Assembly: GCA_001970955.1 (NCBI GenBank)
Contig: MPUH01000267.1
Span: forward strand, 1-64,000
Source: Stentor coeruleus
Taxonomy: Eukaryota; Ciliophora; Heterotrichea; Heterotrichida; Stentoridae
Direction: 5' to 3'
Length of the DNA: 64,000 bases
How positions within the stretch are numbered: the stretch's first letter is position 1; each line of letters starts with the position of its first letter. A model generated the notes under the pieces. The model ran no database searches. It had not been told where the DNA came from and was given only the letters and a program-made list of their open reading frames with translations. The translations under genes were made by a program, and so were the position numbers. Positions 50,401-61,213 of this stretch are shown here, one piece after another.

Positions 50401-51786
50401 ATGGATATAAGCCTATTAACAAAATTCATTTTCTCGCCCAAGATCCTTGATGAACTAAAAAAAGGTACTCCTGAATTTAAACACAAAACACTTGTAGACA
50501 TCCTTTTAACACCTACCCATATAAGAAGTGGTAAAAATATGATGATGTTAAAGTTTTTAGTAAGATCGTTTCCGTTTGTCAGAGAAAATATATTACAACT
50601 TGGTGAATCAACTTTTACACACTTCTGTCAAGCAATTAGTTTTGAAGAATATAAGTCTGGAGATGTAATTTTTATTTAGATTGTATTTAACCAAGGAGAT
50701 AGTGGGGATAAATTTTATATCATCTTATCTGGTATGGTTAGTATTTTAACGTTTCCTTATAATGATGATTATAGTTTAGAAGTAGCTAAACTCGATACAG
50801 GAATGTCTTTTGGTGAATTAGCCCTAATCCGCAAACAGCCCCGTTCCGCAACAATAAAATGTATAGAAAATAGTCAGTTTATGGTCCTTCAAAAAACTGA
50901 CTACTTACAAATCCTAGGCAAAGCCGAAGAAAAAAAACTTGAAGAAATGGTAAGTTTTCTACACTCAATAAGCCTTTTTTCATCATGGACTAAAAAATCA
51001 TTAGAAAAATTAAGTTACAATTTTAAAAGCAAAATTTATCATAGAAACCAAATTGTATATAAAGAAGGAGATATACCTGAAGAATTTTATATAATAAAAA
51101 AAGGTGAGTTTGAATTTTCTAAAAAACAACATACACCTAAAAATCAAAGACATGAAGTATTTAATATTGGGATGACTGGAAAGAAAGTTGTATTAACACC
51201 TTTGAAAATAACCCCAAAAATTGCCCTTTTGAGTGCAGGGGAAATTTTTGGTGATGAAGAATTATTGAAAGGGATTTCAAGAACTTTGACATGCACTTGT
51301 GTGGTAAGGGGGGAGTTGATGTGTATGAAAAAAATTGATTTTTTTGGAAGAATCAGAGCTGATGATTCGATTAAGTTTCTTCAGGACTCATCGAATATAC
51401 GTGAAAATATTAGAGCTGATAGGCTGAGATATATCCCGAGTATAGAAAACAGTTTTTCTGATATTAAAAACTATAATAGTGAAACTTTTGATAGATCGTA
51501 TAAAAGATCTAAGGCAAAACTTATGATCACTTCAGTTAGACATCAAATACATACTTTGAATTCTAAACCTAAAATAAAAAATCTTACTCTTGAAGAAACA
51601 GGAAAAGTGAAAAGTGGACAACTTCATAGTTTGACACCGATATATAGACTTCTTAATCAAACTCCTCCTGCATTGAAATCATTTTCTCCTCATTTCCGTC
51701 ATGAAAATGATTTTGATTTGGATTATTCAAAATGCAATTATTCAAGAATGAGCCTGAAAACTTCTTTGACCCCTTTACCAAAGTAA
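50401..51786 (+). CDS. Protein with two cyclic-nucleotide-binding domains
   Basis: A 15-nt phase-0 intron (50665-50679, gtaatttttatttag) interrupts the first domain. Spliced length 456 residues. Domain 1, about 75-180: YKSGDIVFNQGDSGDKFYII and the phosphate-binding cassette FGELALIRKQPRSATIKCIE. Domain 2, about 185-320: NQIVYKEGDIPEEFYIIKKG then AGEIFGDEELLKGISRTLTC, with a less typical cassette (no RSA). There is no kinase or channel part, so it resembles PKA regulatory subunits or cNMP-binding ciliary proteins (CNBD2 type). There is no PKA inhibitor site (RRxS), so a PKA role is unlikely. Domain 1 should bind cAMP or cGMP; domain 2 is doubtful. Confidence 0.9.
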
Positions 51787-52561
51787 TATTAATATATAAG
51801 AATTTTATTAAAACCAAAAATATTATGTTTTATTAAATATAACTGATAAATTTTAATATGTAAATCTACCTCAATATTTTAGTAAATGTATTTAGGTGTA
51901 AAAATCTTATCATTTTATATTATTAAAAATAGTTTAGGAATAATCTTTATAAAATTTGTATGCTATAATTGATATATAAAAGTTTATTAATAATTTGTAA
52001 TGATAAAATATCAAAATGATAACGCGCTATCTGAAATACAATCCAATCTTTCTTATAAATATTTTTGGTGTATTTTTTTCATTTCAGCCTTCTAATAGAA
52101 AAGTTTTACCTTTCTAAACATATAGAATTATTATATAAATGCAAATCATTAACTTCTCCTTGTTTTTTATAATATGGAAGTTTAGTTTTATAATGCATTT
52201 TGTATAATAGCTTACTACTGATATAGCAAGAATATTTTTATACTATTTTACAACAAACAGAAGCTTTATTATCGAAATTATTTAATTTTGATATGCCAAG
52301 TCAAGTATAATAAGTAATAATTAGCATTTATAAACTATTTCAAGATGCCAGGTGATTTCTATTTTATTACCCTAGTGCAAATATTTTAATTTCAAAAATC
52401 TTAGGGCTATTCACAAATAATTCGATTTCCATAGTTTTAAAAATTGTAAAAGTATCAACTTATACTAAAAAACCTTTACTTAATACATACTTCCCTTTCT
52501 GTTACTAAAACCATGCAACTTTTTTTTTATTTCAAAGTTTTTTTTCAATTTAATAATAAAT
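51787..52561. other. Intergenic
   Basis: AT-rich; nothing recognised. Confidence 0.45.
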
Positions 52562-52825
52562 ATGGGTTGTGGTCCTTCCAAAGATTCCAGTGGGATAATT
52601 GAACTAAAAAATGAAAGAATCGAATATAAAAAAGAAACATTGTCTACTTTACAAGATCAACTAGTGAAATCAAATGGATTTAAGAGTTTCAATAAATTTC
52701 TTTTTATAATACGCGAGGAAAATTCTAAAAACGAGGAGTCAAGAAATATTTCAAATATTGGGCAAGTCTTAAATTCCCAGTTATCAGAAAATTTTAAAGA
52801 TGCATTAAGTATAGAGAGTAAATAA
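52562..52825 (+). CDS. Small N-myristoylated protein
   Basis: 87 residues starting MGCGPSKDSSG, a classic myristoylation/palmitoylation start like those of membrane-tethered ciliate proteins. The rest is polar and helical (IELKNERIEYKKETLSTLQD), with no other motif. Its N-terminus resembles in kind those at 18885 and 26135, but the bodies are unrelated. Function unknown. Confidence 0.65.
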   Translation: MGCGPSKDSSGIIELKNERIEYKKETLSTLQDQLVKSNGFKSFNKFLFIIREENSKNEESRNISNIGQVLNSQLSENFKDALSIESK

Positions 52826-53285
52826 GAAAATTTGCATATTTATAAATAAGCATTATGGGAAATATATGGAAAGCAGTAGTTTTTTTAGAAGTTTGAGATG
52901 TGATATTCCCGATAAGGAATTTTCTTATAATTAGTAATATGAAGAGTTTTGAATTATGCATTTAAGAAAAGGGAGTTTATATTTTTCCTATTAATTTGAT
53001 TTTAGAACATTTTTTTATAGTATTAGGCTGGATGGTTTAATAGTTAATTAAGGGTGATTTAACTGTAAAAAGATTTTTATGGATTTATAATGTTGTTATA
53101 TATACAAATATTAAAAATCTAACAATTTCTTAATCTCTTTTTATATTACTTAACCTTATTATAATATTTATCCCTACAAAGTTTATTAAAATATAACTTC
53201 ATAAATCTCTTCTCAATAAGAAATATATTATTATCTCTTTTAATATCTAATAAATAAACAATATAACAATCACTTTATTAGATAA
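52826..53285. other. Intergenic
   Basis: AT-rich, 3' flank of both neighbours. It contains no frame continuing the dynein tail. Confidence 0.45.
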
Positions 53286-56240
53286 TTAATATAAAGTGTC
53301 ATATAAAATAGACAATCGTTTTTTCCATTTATCAATAGTCCCTTTAAGTGGTTCACTATGATCTTCTTCTATAATATCATCCAAATTATTTTGAGTTTTT
53401 TGCAAAAGATTCTTAAAAGCTACAACTTCTGAATAAGAATGAAGGTCTTTATCAATTTCAAATTTAGAATCAGGGTCATATTTTTGTAATGGTTGAAGCA
53501 ATTTTTTAAGTTTTTCTTCTAATTCCGCTTCTTTAATTGCTGATTGTGCAACACTGTTTATTTGATCTTTATATGCAAATATTGATGATTGAATCATTTC
53601 ATAAAATTTATAAGTTCCTGAATATATATTCATCGAGTTTCCAAGGATTTCTTGAATAATTTTGAAATGTCTGGGTTTAAAAACTGGACATAGAAGATCT
53701 TTGATAATTGGCACATAATCTCTTATTCTTTTTACAAGTTCCATAAAGTATCTGCCAACAAAATTCCCACTTTCTTCTAATTTTAATGACTTCAAAGCTT
53801 TTTTATAATACTTTTCAGTCTGCCTGCTTAGATCTTCAGCATTTATCTTATCAATAGCTTGAATACTCCAGTTTTTCACCTTTATATCCCAATTATAAAT
53901 ACCATTCCACATAATATAAAGTAACTCATAAGTTTCTTTTATCGCATCAACTCCTGAAAAATTACTTCTTGGTAGTTCTAAAATATCTTGATAACTTATA
54001 AAATTCCTTGTATCTGTATATAAATCATTAACATCTAAAGATACTTCTTTAAGTAATTCTACAACAATTTTAGGAAATGAAGTTTTATCACTAAATTTAT
54101 CGTTTCTAAGTTTTTTTGCTATTTTATCCAATTTGCCATTTACTTGTTTTATTTCCATTTTCAAAATTTTTGTGAATTTGTATTTTGTCTGCTCTGCCCT
54201 CATAAGGGTAAAATTGAGACTTGTACGCATTTTATCATAATTTCGAGAAATTTCTGAGTTTTTTTCTTTTAGGTCTTGAGAAAGTGTCATTAAATGTGTT
54301 TGTAAAAGTTCAATGAAATCTTTGAGGTTTAATACTTTTAGAGCAAGGCTTTCGGATTTGTCTTCGATTTGCTTTATTTTTTCACTATGGTTAATATAAT
54401 CGTGAATGCTTCCAGGAATGAATGAAAGAATTTTATTATTAGATATAAGCTCTTTTAATATAACTGTTGCATTTTCATTTGCAAGCTCAGGGAGGAATTT
54501 TCTTATTTTTTCGATGCATTCTAAAGATGATGGGAGTAGTTTAGATTTTAAAGGCTGGAGATTAATTTTAAAAATCTCGATTTCAACATATTCAGGTAAG
54601 TTATTAAAAGTTTCAATTTGTTTTTTATATCTTACAATTATCCTGTTGAGATTGTCAATATCATACTTTCTGAGTTTATTAACTTTAAATGCTTTATTAG
54701 TTTGGTAGGTTTTTAAATGAGCCATCCAAGTCTGTCCAAAGTTTTTAATTTTTTCACCATAGCTTTCCAAAGCTAAAGTAATTTTTTTTTGAAACTCAAC
54801 AATTTCATTATTATTCCTAGAAATTATAACAGGATCAATATCACTAACTAAAGGAGTCTCTTCAAATTCTGCAAGTGATTTAACATATTTACTAAAATCA
54901 TAAGCTTCAGCAAAAAAAGGCCTTTCAAAAATAGTTTTTTCCGCCCTTTCCGCAGCTCTTTTAAATGAAGTTTTAACATTATTAATTTCAGGACTAAACC
55001 CAACTTCAGTAACATTAAAAACACTATCCATATACAAAATCCCTTTACTTCTCTTTCCACTTTTATCATAGCTTTGCATAGCCGCATAATTATAAAGTTT
55101 AGCAAAAACATTAGTACAAAAGCAAACTTTAGCATTTATAAGCATATAATCAAGTAACCTTATAAATTTCCCTAAATGTTGTAAATGACTTCTTATAACA
55201 GCTTCATGTGTATGTGGAAGATCTTTAGCAGTTAAAGTTTCTTCTTTATCTAAAATACTTCCAGTTATATTTGATCTAATAAATCTATCTGTAGACCCTG
55301 AACATACTGATTTAAGTTTTTCTAATAAAGAGTCTTCAATATATTTAATATCATTAGACCGCATAACAGCTTTTGATCTTTGATCATCGTTAAACTCATG
55401 AAGTGTTCTTGTTTTATCTACAGGTAAATCTAGTATATCAAGTTTTGATAAAGTTGCGCATTTTTGTCTCATACTCAAAAACCCTTCTTGTAAGTCATTA
55501 TCTAAAAAAGGTAAATTCCTTTCAAGTACCAATTTAACTTCTTCCATCATAGTTGCTCTTCTCCTTTTCATCCATATAGCAAAACTTTTCCATTTCCTGT
55601 ATTTAGCAAAAAAAGGTATCATTTTGAACTTTTTATACAAATAAGCTTCTCTTTCCCAATCTTCTAAGGTTAAAAATGTTACTTCTCCTTTGATATAATG
55701 GGCTATTCCCCTATAGCTTAAAGTATAATAATCATCAGGATTTTTTTTTAAGAAACTTGCTAATATTAAATCATAAGGAGAGTCACCTCTATTAAAATAC
55801 CAAAAATCATCGTGAAGGTCAGGGTCTGATTTGATTTTGTTGATAAACGCAAAAAGGTTGTTAGGATTGTTTTGATTAAATCCTAGGTCACCATGTAAAT
55901 GCATAGGTTTAAGTTTTGATAGGATTTTTAGCGGTGTTTTGCGTTTTGTTGCATTTCTTGATGAATTTTGAAGAAGATTTGAATGATGGTCTCTTAGGAT
56001 GATTGGAGTTGTTGAACCTGTTGGCCTTTCAGTATAAGTCCCTTCTAGTTTGTTTGGTAGGAAAGGGGAGATTGGTTTGAGTTTTTCTAGTTTTTTTAAG
56101 GTTGATAATGATCGGGTTTGGTCCAATTGAAGACTTGGGACTAGTTTTGCACGTTCGCCTGTTGGTGTTTTGTCTCTTGATTTTGCGAAAGTATCAGCTT
56201 GCAGACGGTTTGCAAGCCTTTTTCTTAGTATTTCCGACAT
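53286..56240 (-). CDS. Motorless dynein heavy-chain tail and linker start
   Basis: 984 residues, no intron. Residues 1-120 are basic and disordered. Then follows the inner-arm dynein heavy-chain tail: YYTLSYRGIAHYIKGEVTFL and TLEDWEREAYLYKKFKMIPF with FFAKYRKWKSFAIW at about 172-223, the LDYMLINAKVCFCTNVFAKL region, and the start of the linker with FKPRHFKIIQEILG at 854-867 (family: 'l..RHW..i...lg'). The protein stops at LKGTIDKWKKRLSILYDTLY, just before the family's 'eWl..Q..W.YLEpIF' motif. No AAA ring, stalk or microtubule-binding domain is present, and no 15-nt intron rescues the end. It could bind intermediate or light chains without moving. The family is clear; whether the truncation is biological is not. 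Confidence 0.85.
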   Translation of the reverse strand: MSEILRKRLANRLQADTFAKSRDKTPTGERAKLVPSLQLDQTRSLSTLKKLEKLKPISPFLPNKLEGTYTERPTGSTTPIILRDHHSNLLQNSSRNATKRKTPLKILSKLKPMHLHGDLGFNQNNPNNLFAFINKIKSDPDLHDDFWYFNRGDSPYDLILASFLKKNPDDYYTLSYRGIAHYIKGEVTFLTLEDWEREAYLYKKFKMIPFFAKYRKWKSFAIWMKRRRATMMEEVKLVLERNLPFLDNDLQEGFLSMRQKCATLSKLDILDLPVDKTRTLHEFNDDQRSKAVMRSNDIKYIEDSLLEKLKSVCSGSTDRFIRSNITGSILDKEETLTAKDLPHTHEAVIRSHLQHLGKFIRLLDYMLINAKVCFCTNVFAKLYNYAAMQSYDKSGKRSKGILYMDSVFNVTEVGFSPEINNVKTSFKRAAERAEKTIFERPFFAEAYDFSKYVKSLAEFEETPLVSDIDPVIISRNNNEIVEFQKKITLALESYGEKIKNFGQTWMAHLKTYQTNKAFKVNKLRKYDIDNLNRIIVRYKKQIETFNNLPEYVEIEIFKINLQPLKSKLLPSSLECIEKIRKFLPELANENATVILKELISNNKILSFIPGSIHDYINHSEKIKQIEDKSESLALKVLNLKDFIELLQTHLMTLSQDLKEKNSEISRNYDKMRTSLNFTLMRAEQTKYKFTKILKMEIKQVNGKLDKIAKKLRNDKFSDKTSFPKIVVELLKEVSLDVNDLYTDTRNFISYQDILELPRSNFSGVDAIKETYELLYIMWNGIYNWDIKVKNWSIQAIDKINAEDLSRQTEKYYKKALKSLKLEESGNFVGRYFMELVKRIRDYVPIIKDLLCPVFKPRHFKIIQEILGNSMNIYSGTYKFYEMIQSSIFAYKDQINSVAQSAIKEAELEEKLKKLLQPLQKYDPDSKFEIDKDLHSYSEVVAFKNLLQKTQNNLDDIIEEDHSEPLKGTIDKWKKRLSILYDTLY

Positions 56241-56283
56241 ACTCTTACTATCTAATTTATCTAAAAAAATTCATATTTTACAA

Positions 56284-57693
56284 TTAAACCTCATTCATAT
56301 GTGCCCCTAAAATTTTCATAGCTTCCTTCGCTTTCTGGTAAAGAATCTTTTTATTCTCCATCATACTCAGCAGTTCATATTCATCCAGTTCAATAATCAT
56401 CCCAGTGATTTTCCCAGTCAATTTATCGTATTTTTTAAATATTTCCTGATATATTGCTTCACCAAAAATCCTTTTCCTATCTTCAGGCTTGCTATTTCTA
56501 AACTTTTCAAAGTTAAAATACATAACAGCATCATTACTAGGTTTTTGTATCTGAACCTGACTTGGAATATTTGTTTTATATTGTTTAGGTTTATAAATTC
56601 CTTTATGAAAAGATCCTTTAGGTACCCATCTATAGATTTTTAACAAAGTTCCATTGATAAGTGTATGTTTCATAGCACGCAAGACAGCTTCAACTGATTT
56701 TTCTTCATAGAAACTTATGAAAACCTGGCCTGTTAAACGTTTTTCAGAGACGGGGTGGTTGTAATATAATGTTAGACAGTCTTGCATGAGCATTTTGACT
56801 GAATCAATCTTGCCGTAACGAGAAAAAACACTTCGGAGTTGGTCTTCCTGGAGCTCGATAGGCCAGTTTTTTATGTACAAGTTCGTTTTTTGCCAATTTT
56901 CTTCGTTTATGCGGTTTTTGATTTTATGTCCAATCAGTCTTTCATTGCGGCTTATGTTCAGACTTAAAAACCACTCAAAACCCCTGCTGTGCTTCTTACC
57001 ATGGAGTTCTTTTATAGCTAAATTGACACTTTCTCCTGATGAAAAACTGACAAAACCAAAATGCACTCCATTCTTATGGCAAACAATGCTTGAAACCACA
57101 TTTCCAAAAACTGAAAATTCTTTAACAAGGTCTTCCTGTGTAAACCCATCATCAAAACCCCTCACATACAAGTTCGTAAATTCTATTTTCCTATAATGTT
57201 TCGGTACAAAAGCTTTAATTTCAAGCCATATCCCACCAGCATTAATCCCAGAAACTTTATCTAAAGCTTTTTCTGCAGCTTCTTTACAACTAAACATCAA
57301 AAATCCATACCCAAGAGAGTTTCCATTAATATCATAAACAATTTTTGAGTTTACTATATGACCAAAACACTTAAAATGTTCTTCAAGTTCAGCGGTATCC
57401 ATTTGTGGCGGGATGTTTTTGATAAAGATATTGGTCGAATAATCTTTTATTGGAAAACATGAATTAAGAACCACGTTAATCCTACTTCCTAAGACGATCT
57501 TGCCATTGTATTGGATTCTTGAAGAGTAGGCTGAGTCTGCATGGGAAAAGGAAATCACGCATGAAAAGCTATGTTTGCTTTTTTTAAGCCGGATGTATTG
57601 GATTTCCCCAAATTTTTTGAACTCTTGAAGAACTGCAGCTTCAGTTGTTGAGATTTTAAGCCCTGTGACTAGTATGCGCGTTGAGTCTGCCAT
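56284..57693 (-). CDS. PABP: Poly(A)-binding protein, four RRMs plus MLLE
   Basis: 469 residues from MADSTRILVTGLK (an upstream in-frame Met at 57723 adds ten hydrophobic residues and is less likely). Four RRMs: about 5-80 (RILVTGL; degenerate RNP1 HSFSCVISF), 85-165 (NIFIKNI; SLGYGFLMF), 178-255 (NLYVRGF; VHFGFVSF) and 278-370 (NLYIKNW; LTGQVFISF). After a short linker, the C-terminal MLLE domain (KITGMIIELDEYELLSMMEN) recruits PAM2-containing partners. It binds mRNA poly(A) tails, promoting translation and stability. It is shorter and more diverged than typical cytoplasmic PABPs (about 600 residues), mostly through loss of the proline-rich linker, so it may be a specialised paralogue. 43 bp upstream of the dynein tail gene. 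Confidence 0.92.
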   Translation of the reverse strand: MADSTRILVTGLKISTTEAAVLQEFKKFGEIQYIRLKKSKHSFSCVISFSHADSAYSSRIQYNGKIVLGSRINVVLNSCFPIKDYSTNIFIKNIPPQMDTAELEEHFKCFGHIVNSKIVYDINGNSLGYGFLMFSCKEAAEKALDKVSGINAGGIWLEIKAFVPKHYRKIEFTNLYVRGFDDGFTQEDLVKEFSVFGNVVSSIVCHKNGVHFGFVSFSSGESVNLAIKELHGKKHSRGFEWFLSLNISRNERLIGHKIKNRINEENWQKTNLYIKNWPIELQEDQLRSVFSRYGKIDSVKMLMQDCLTLYYNHPVSEKRLTGQVFISFYEEKSVEAVLRAMKHTLINGTLLKIYRWVPKGSFHKGIYKPKQYKTNIPSQVQIQKPSNDAVMYFNFEKFRNSKPEDRKRIFGEAIYQEIFKKYDKLTGKITGMIIELDEYELLSMMENKKILYQKAKEAMKILGAHMNEV

Positions 57694-57723
57694 TTTTATT
57701 ATAGAAACTAATGACAATAACAT

Positions 57724-58306
57724 TTTTTTTTTTGGAGTTTTGGTTTAGTATTAGTTAGGAATTATCGCTTGACTATTCCAGCCCTTGTTAATGGAGTTTT
57801 GGTTTATAGAAGGATTGTGCTTTTAGATAAATACTCTTGGCACTTAAAATTGGTAAAAATATAAAGATTGATATACTAAGATATTGTAAGTTTTTTGATA
57901 ATTATTATTAACTAAATACTAATAAACCAAAAATCATATGAATTAATCACATAGCGTGTATTTCTAAACAACTTTTAAAATTGTGCCTTATTTTATAAGT
58001 TCTTAAAATTACTAAATCGTCTCTCTTCGTAAAATGATAAGTTTCATCTAAAATTCATTCGGCCAGAAATACAAAATATATTTTACTATACTCAACATAA
58101 AACATCAAAAAAATTATCAAAATTGTAAAAAAAAATTTGCATCATTTACCGAATAAACTAAATTTTAACTCAAAAAAACTTTACCACATAAGCCTTCTTT
58201 CATAACATAATCTATTAACTTATTAAGTATCAATAAATACTCTCACATATAAATATTACATAATTTTTAAAGTAAAAAATCATATTATTAGCTTTTATAT
58301 ATTATT
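57724..58306. other. Divergent intergenic region
   Basis: AT-rich; no gene seen. Holds the promoters of the PABP and DUF229 genes. Confidence 0.4.
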
Positions 58307-60534
58307 ATGAATTTAGCCAGAGCTGGAATAATAGCAATTCTTTTGGCAATAGGAGGATTTGTCTCATGGAAGGTTTCAATGGTAAGAGTAAGTTTATCTA
58401 AAGCATTTAACCCTTGGACACAGAAATTTTCTTCAGCTATGATATTTAATGAATCTTTATATGATTGTGAAACATGCTCTTGGAATTTGTATAAAGATAA
58501 CGATTTAGTTGAAAAGAAGAATATTATAAAGTTGTTTGATGATGAAGGAATAACCCAGGAAGACCCTTTAATACAATGTTTACCTGAATCTTTTGGGTAT
58601 ACTATGGAAGAAGCTTTAGAACTTTTCCCTGACAAACATTTTCCTGATTGTTCTGAATTAGTTGATAAAAATGAAGATATTATCCAACTTGACACTAAGA
58701 AGAATAGTCTTACAATGACTTGTGACAAATACAAAGAAAAAGGCAAATATGTATTAGGAGAAGACTACACAACTGAAGTTCTTGGTTTAAGGGAGTTCAC
58801 AACACCTTTTTCAAACTACCTTTTCCAAGTGAAATCAAAAACTCAAGAATACGCATTTGGGACATGTAGTGAAGATAAGAAACAATTTTTAGAAAGTGTA
58901 ACATATAAACACCGACCAAAAGAAGAAATCTTAAATCGTCAACCGCATAAAGACCCAATTGTAATTGTTACACTAACATTAGATTCAGTTAGCCGTAGAG
59001 CCTTCTTTAGAAAAATGCCTCAAACAGTAAACTATCTAAACAATGAACTTAATGAAAATTTCCAGGTTTTCGATATGAAAATCCATAATGTTATGGGAGA
59101 GTTTTCAGCTAATAACATAATGCCACAACTTATTGGTGACAACCCTTACAAAATGTTCTGGGAAATCCCCGAAGAAGATTTTCATTACAAAAACTCTATA
59201 TGGAAAGAATGTCATGAACGAAAATACGCAACTTTATTCATAGAAGAAGGCTGTACAGATGATCTCGCTAGATACTTTGGTAAAAATATTACAATAGACC
59301 ATATCGGCACATCATTTTGGTGTGCAGCAAGACGGTTTAATGAATTTGAAAACAATTCTATGAAACAAAGATGTATAGGTCAATATAATTCTCATGTATA
59401 TGTACACAATTATATAAAAGAGTTTTCATATAATTATAAACATTTGAGTCAATGGATATTTACTCATATCAATACAGCTCATGAATCTTCAGGTCTTTTA
59501 ATTTCAACAATGGATTTAGATACAAAAGATTTTCTTAAATCATATTTAAACCAACAATCATCTATAAAAACAATACTTATTATAACTGGAGATCATGGGA
59601 TGAGATATGGGGATTGGTTTAAAAAAATTGATGGCTCACATGAACATAGACTTCCATTAGGTTTGATAATAGCATCTAAATCTTTATTACAGACAATACC
59701 AAATAGTATTGATATTCTTAATCACAATTCTCAAAGACTAACATCAAAATTAGACTTGTATACAACTCAATTACATCTAATACACAATCAAGAAAACCAT
59801 ATGACTAGAGATTCACAAATTTATTCTGATATAAAAATGAAAACTTCAATAAGATATAAACCTGTAAGTTTGTTATTAGAAAAAATCCCTAATAATAGAA
59901 CATGTTTTGATATTGGTGTCCCTGCTTTCTGGTGTTCATGTTTGAAATTTGTAGAAGTTAATGAAAAATATGAAGATTTTATATATGAAATTGCTAACAC
60001 ATTGATTATGAGTATGAATGAAGAAGCTTATAAACCTAGGATGAGCCCATTTGCTAAAGTTTGTCAGAAAATGTCTTTAAAAGATGTTGTAAAACTTTGG
60101 GTGTTATCAACTGATGAGGAATATTATAAGTTGCAATTTAGTGTAAATGAGTCTGAAAGTGCACTTTTTGAAAGTGTTGTTTTAATGACTTGGAGAAAAT
60201 ATAGGCCTAGAAATGTTAAGGTTTTTTTTATAAAGGTATGGGATAAGGGATTTTAGGATAAGGATTTTGNAGTGTAAATGAGTCTGAAAGTGCACTTTTT
60301 GAAAGTGTTGTTTTAATGACTTGGAGAAAATATAGGCCTAGAAATGTTAATGATGCATACCCTCAGGTACCTTATTATGAACATGGGAAAAAGATTTTTA
60401 ATGTGATGTATATGAGAAGAGTGGATTCTTATGCCGGACCATGCGAGTTTTTGGCTAAGGATAATAGTATTAGGCCAGAAATTTGTATATGCAAACCGGA
60501 AGTTTTAGAATTAGAAAAAGAACTTACTGAATAA
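58307..60534 (+). CDS. DUF229 family membrane protein (sulfatase/phosphatase fold)
   Basis: An N-terminal signal anchor (LARAGIIAILLAIGGFVSW) is followed by a large lumenal domain. Family motifs: VTLTLDSVSRRAFFRKMPQT (nucleophile region), ANNIMPQLIGDNPY, TFLFIEEGC-like region, SLWIFTHINTAHES-like segment and the metal-binding TGDHGMRYGDW. DUF229 proteins belong to the alkaline-phosphatase superfamily; their reaction is not established. An 80-bp duplication with an N (60140-60350) interrupts the 3' end. Skipping 60220-60350 gives 698 residues in one frame, ending CKPEVLELEKELTE. Location probably ER/Golgi or surface. The gene is solid; its 3' sequence in this window is disturbed. Confidence 0.88.
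60140..60350. repeat. 80-bp direct repeat around an assembly gap base
   Basis: 60140-60219 and 60271-60350 are identical. Between them lie 50 bp unlike either flank and an N at 60270. The first copy continues the gene from the left and the second continues it to the right. Confidence 0.95.
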
Positions 60535-61213
60535 GATAGGTAATGATTATGATTATTTTTTTTTTTGATGAAGAGTTTATAAATAGATTTTTAATGAAAT
60601 GGTAGGCTTTTGCAATTTAAAGCATTTTATTACAAATATGTTTTTAATGAAATAGTAGGCTTTTGCAATTTAAAGCATTTTATTACAAATTATAGCTTCA
60701 TACTACTTTTTTTTAATAATATTACTTTAATAATATTACTTTTAGAATATTTTTTTAAACTCTTAAGAATTATTCTCAAATATTTTAATGCTATTAGCCC
60801 AGCTAATTTATATCTAATTGTGTTTTCTCTATAATTTAATCACATTATCTAATAAATTTATATGCTTTAATGATAGCACAATCATAATAATTAAATTTTA
60901 TTCCACCATTACATATAATTTCTTAGCTTATAATATGAAAAATTTATAAAACCGCACTTAATTAAACTGTATCATAATTATTTCTTTTCAAAATTAAATC
61001 CAACAAAAATCATAAAACCTAATTTTTATATAGTAAAAAAAATGTAATATATTTATAAAGCATCCATATTTTATCAGCATATATTATTTAAATCAATTTC
61101 TTTACAAACACTTTACCAGACTTAAAATACAATAATTATACCTTTATCATTATCTCTAGTCAATAAATCCATAAACCATAATTTATTTCTTCCAAAATTT
61201 CCTAAATAATAAT
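60535..61213. other. Intergenic with a tandem duplication
   Basis: AT-rich. Contains a 53-bp period duplication (60588-60690). The rest is featureless; the last 100 bp precede the pepsin-like gene. Confidence 0.45.
60588..60690. repeat. 50-bp near-perfect tandem repeat, 53-bp period
   Basis: 60588-60637 and 60641-60690 match except for one base (G at 60601, A at 60654). Shared core ggcttttgcaatttaaagca. Noncoding. Confidence 0.93.

Noticed and set aside
60220-60269. G-rich string (gggataagggattttaggat) as a telomere-like sequence
   Set aside because: It does not repeat a regular telomeric unit and sits beside an N inside a gene; more likely contig-end sequence.
60610-60834. 74-codon frame over the 53-bp tandem repeat
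   Set aside because: Repeat- and AT-driven; translation is Phe/Leu/Ile rich without a start context or relative.
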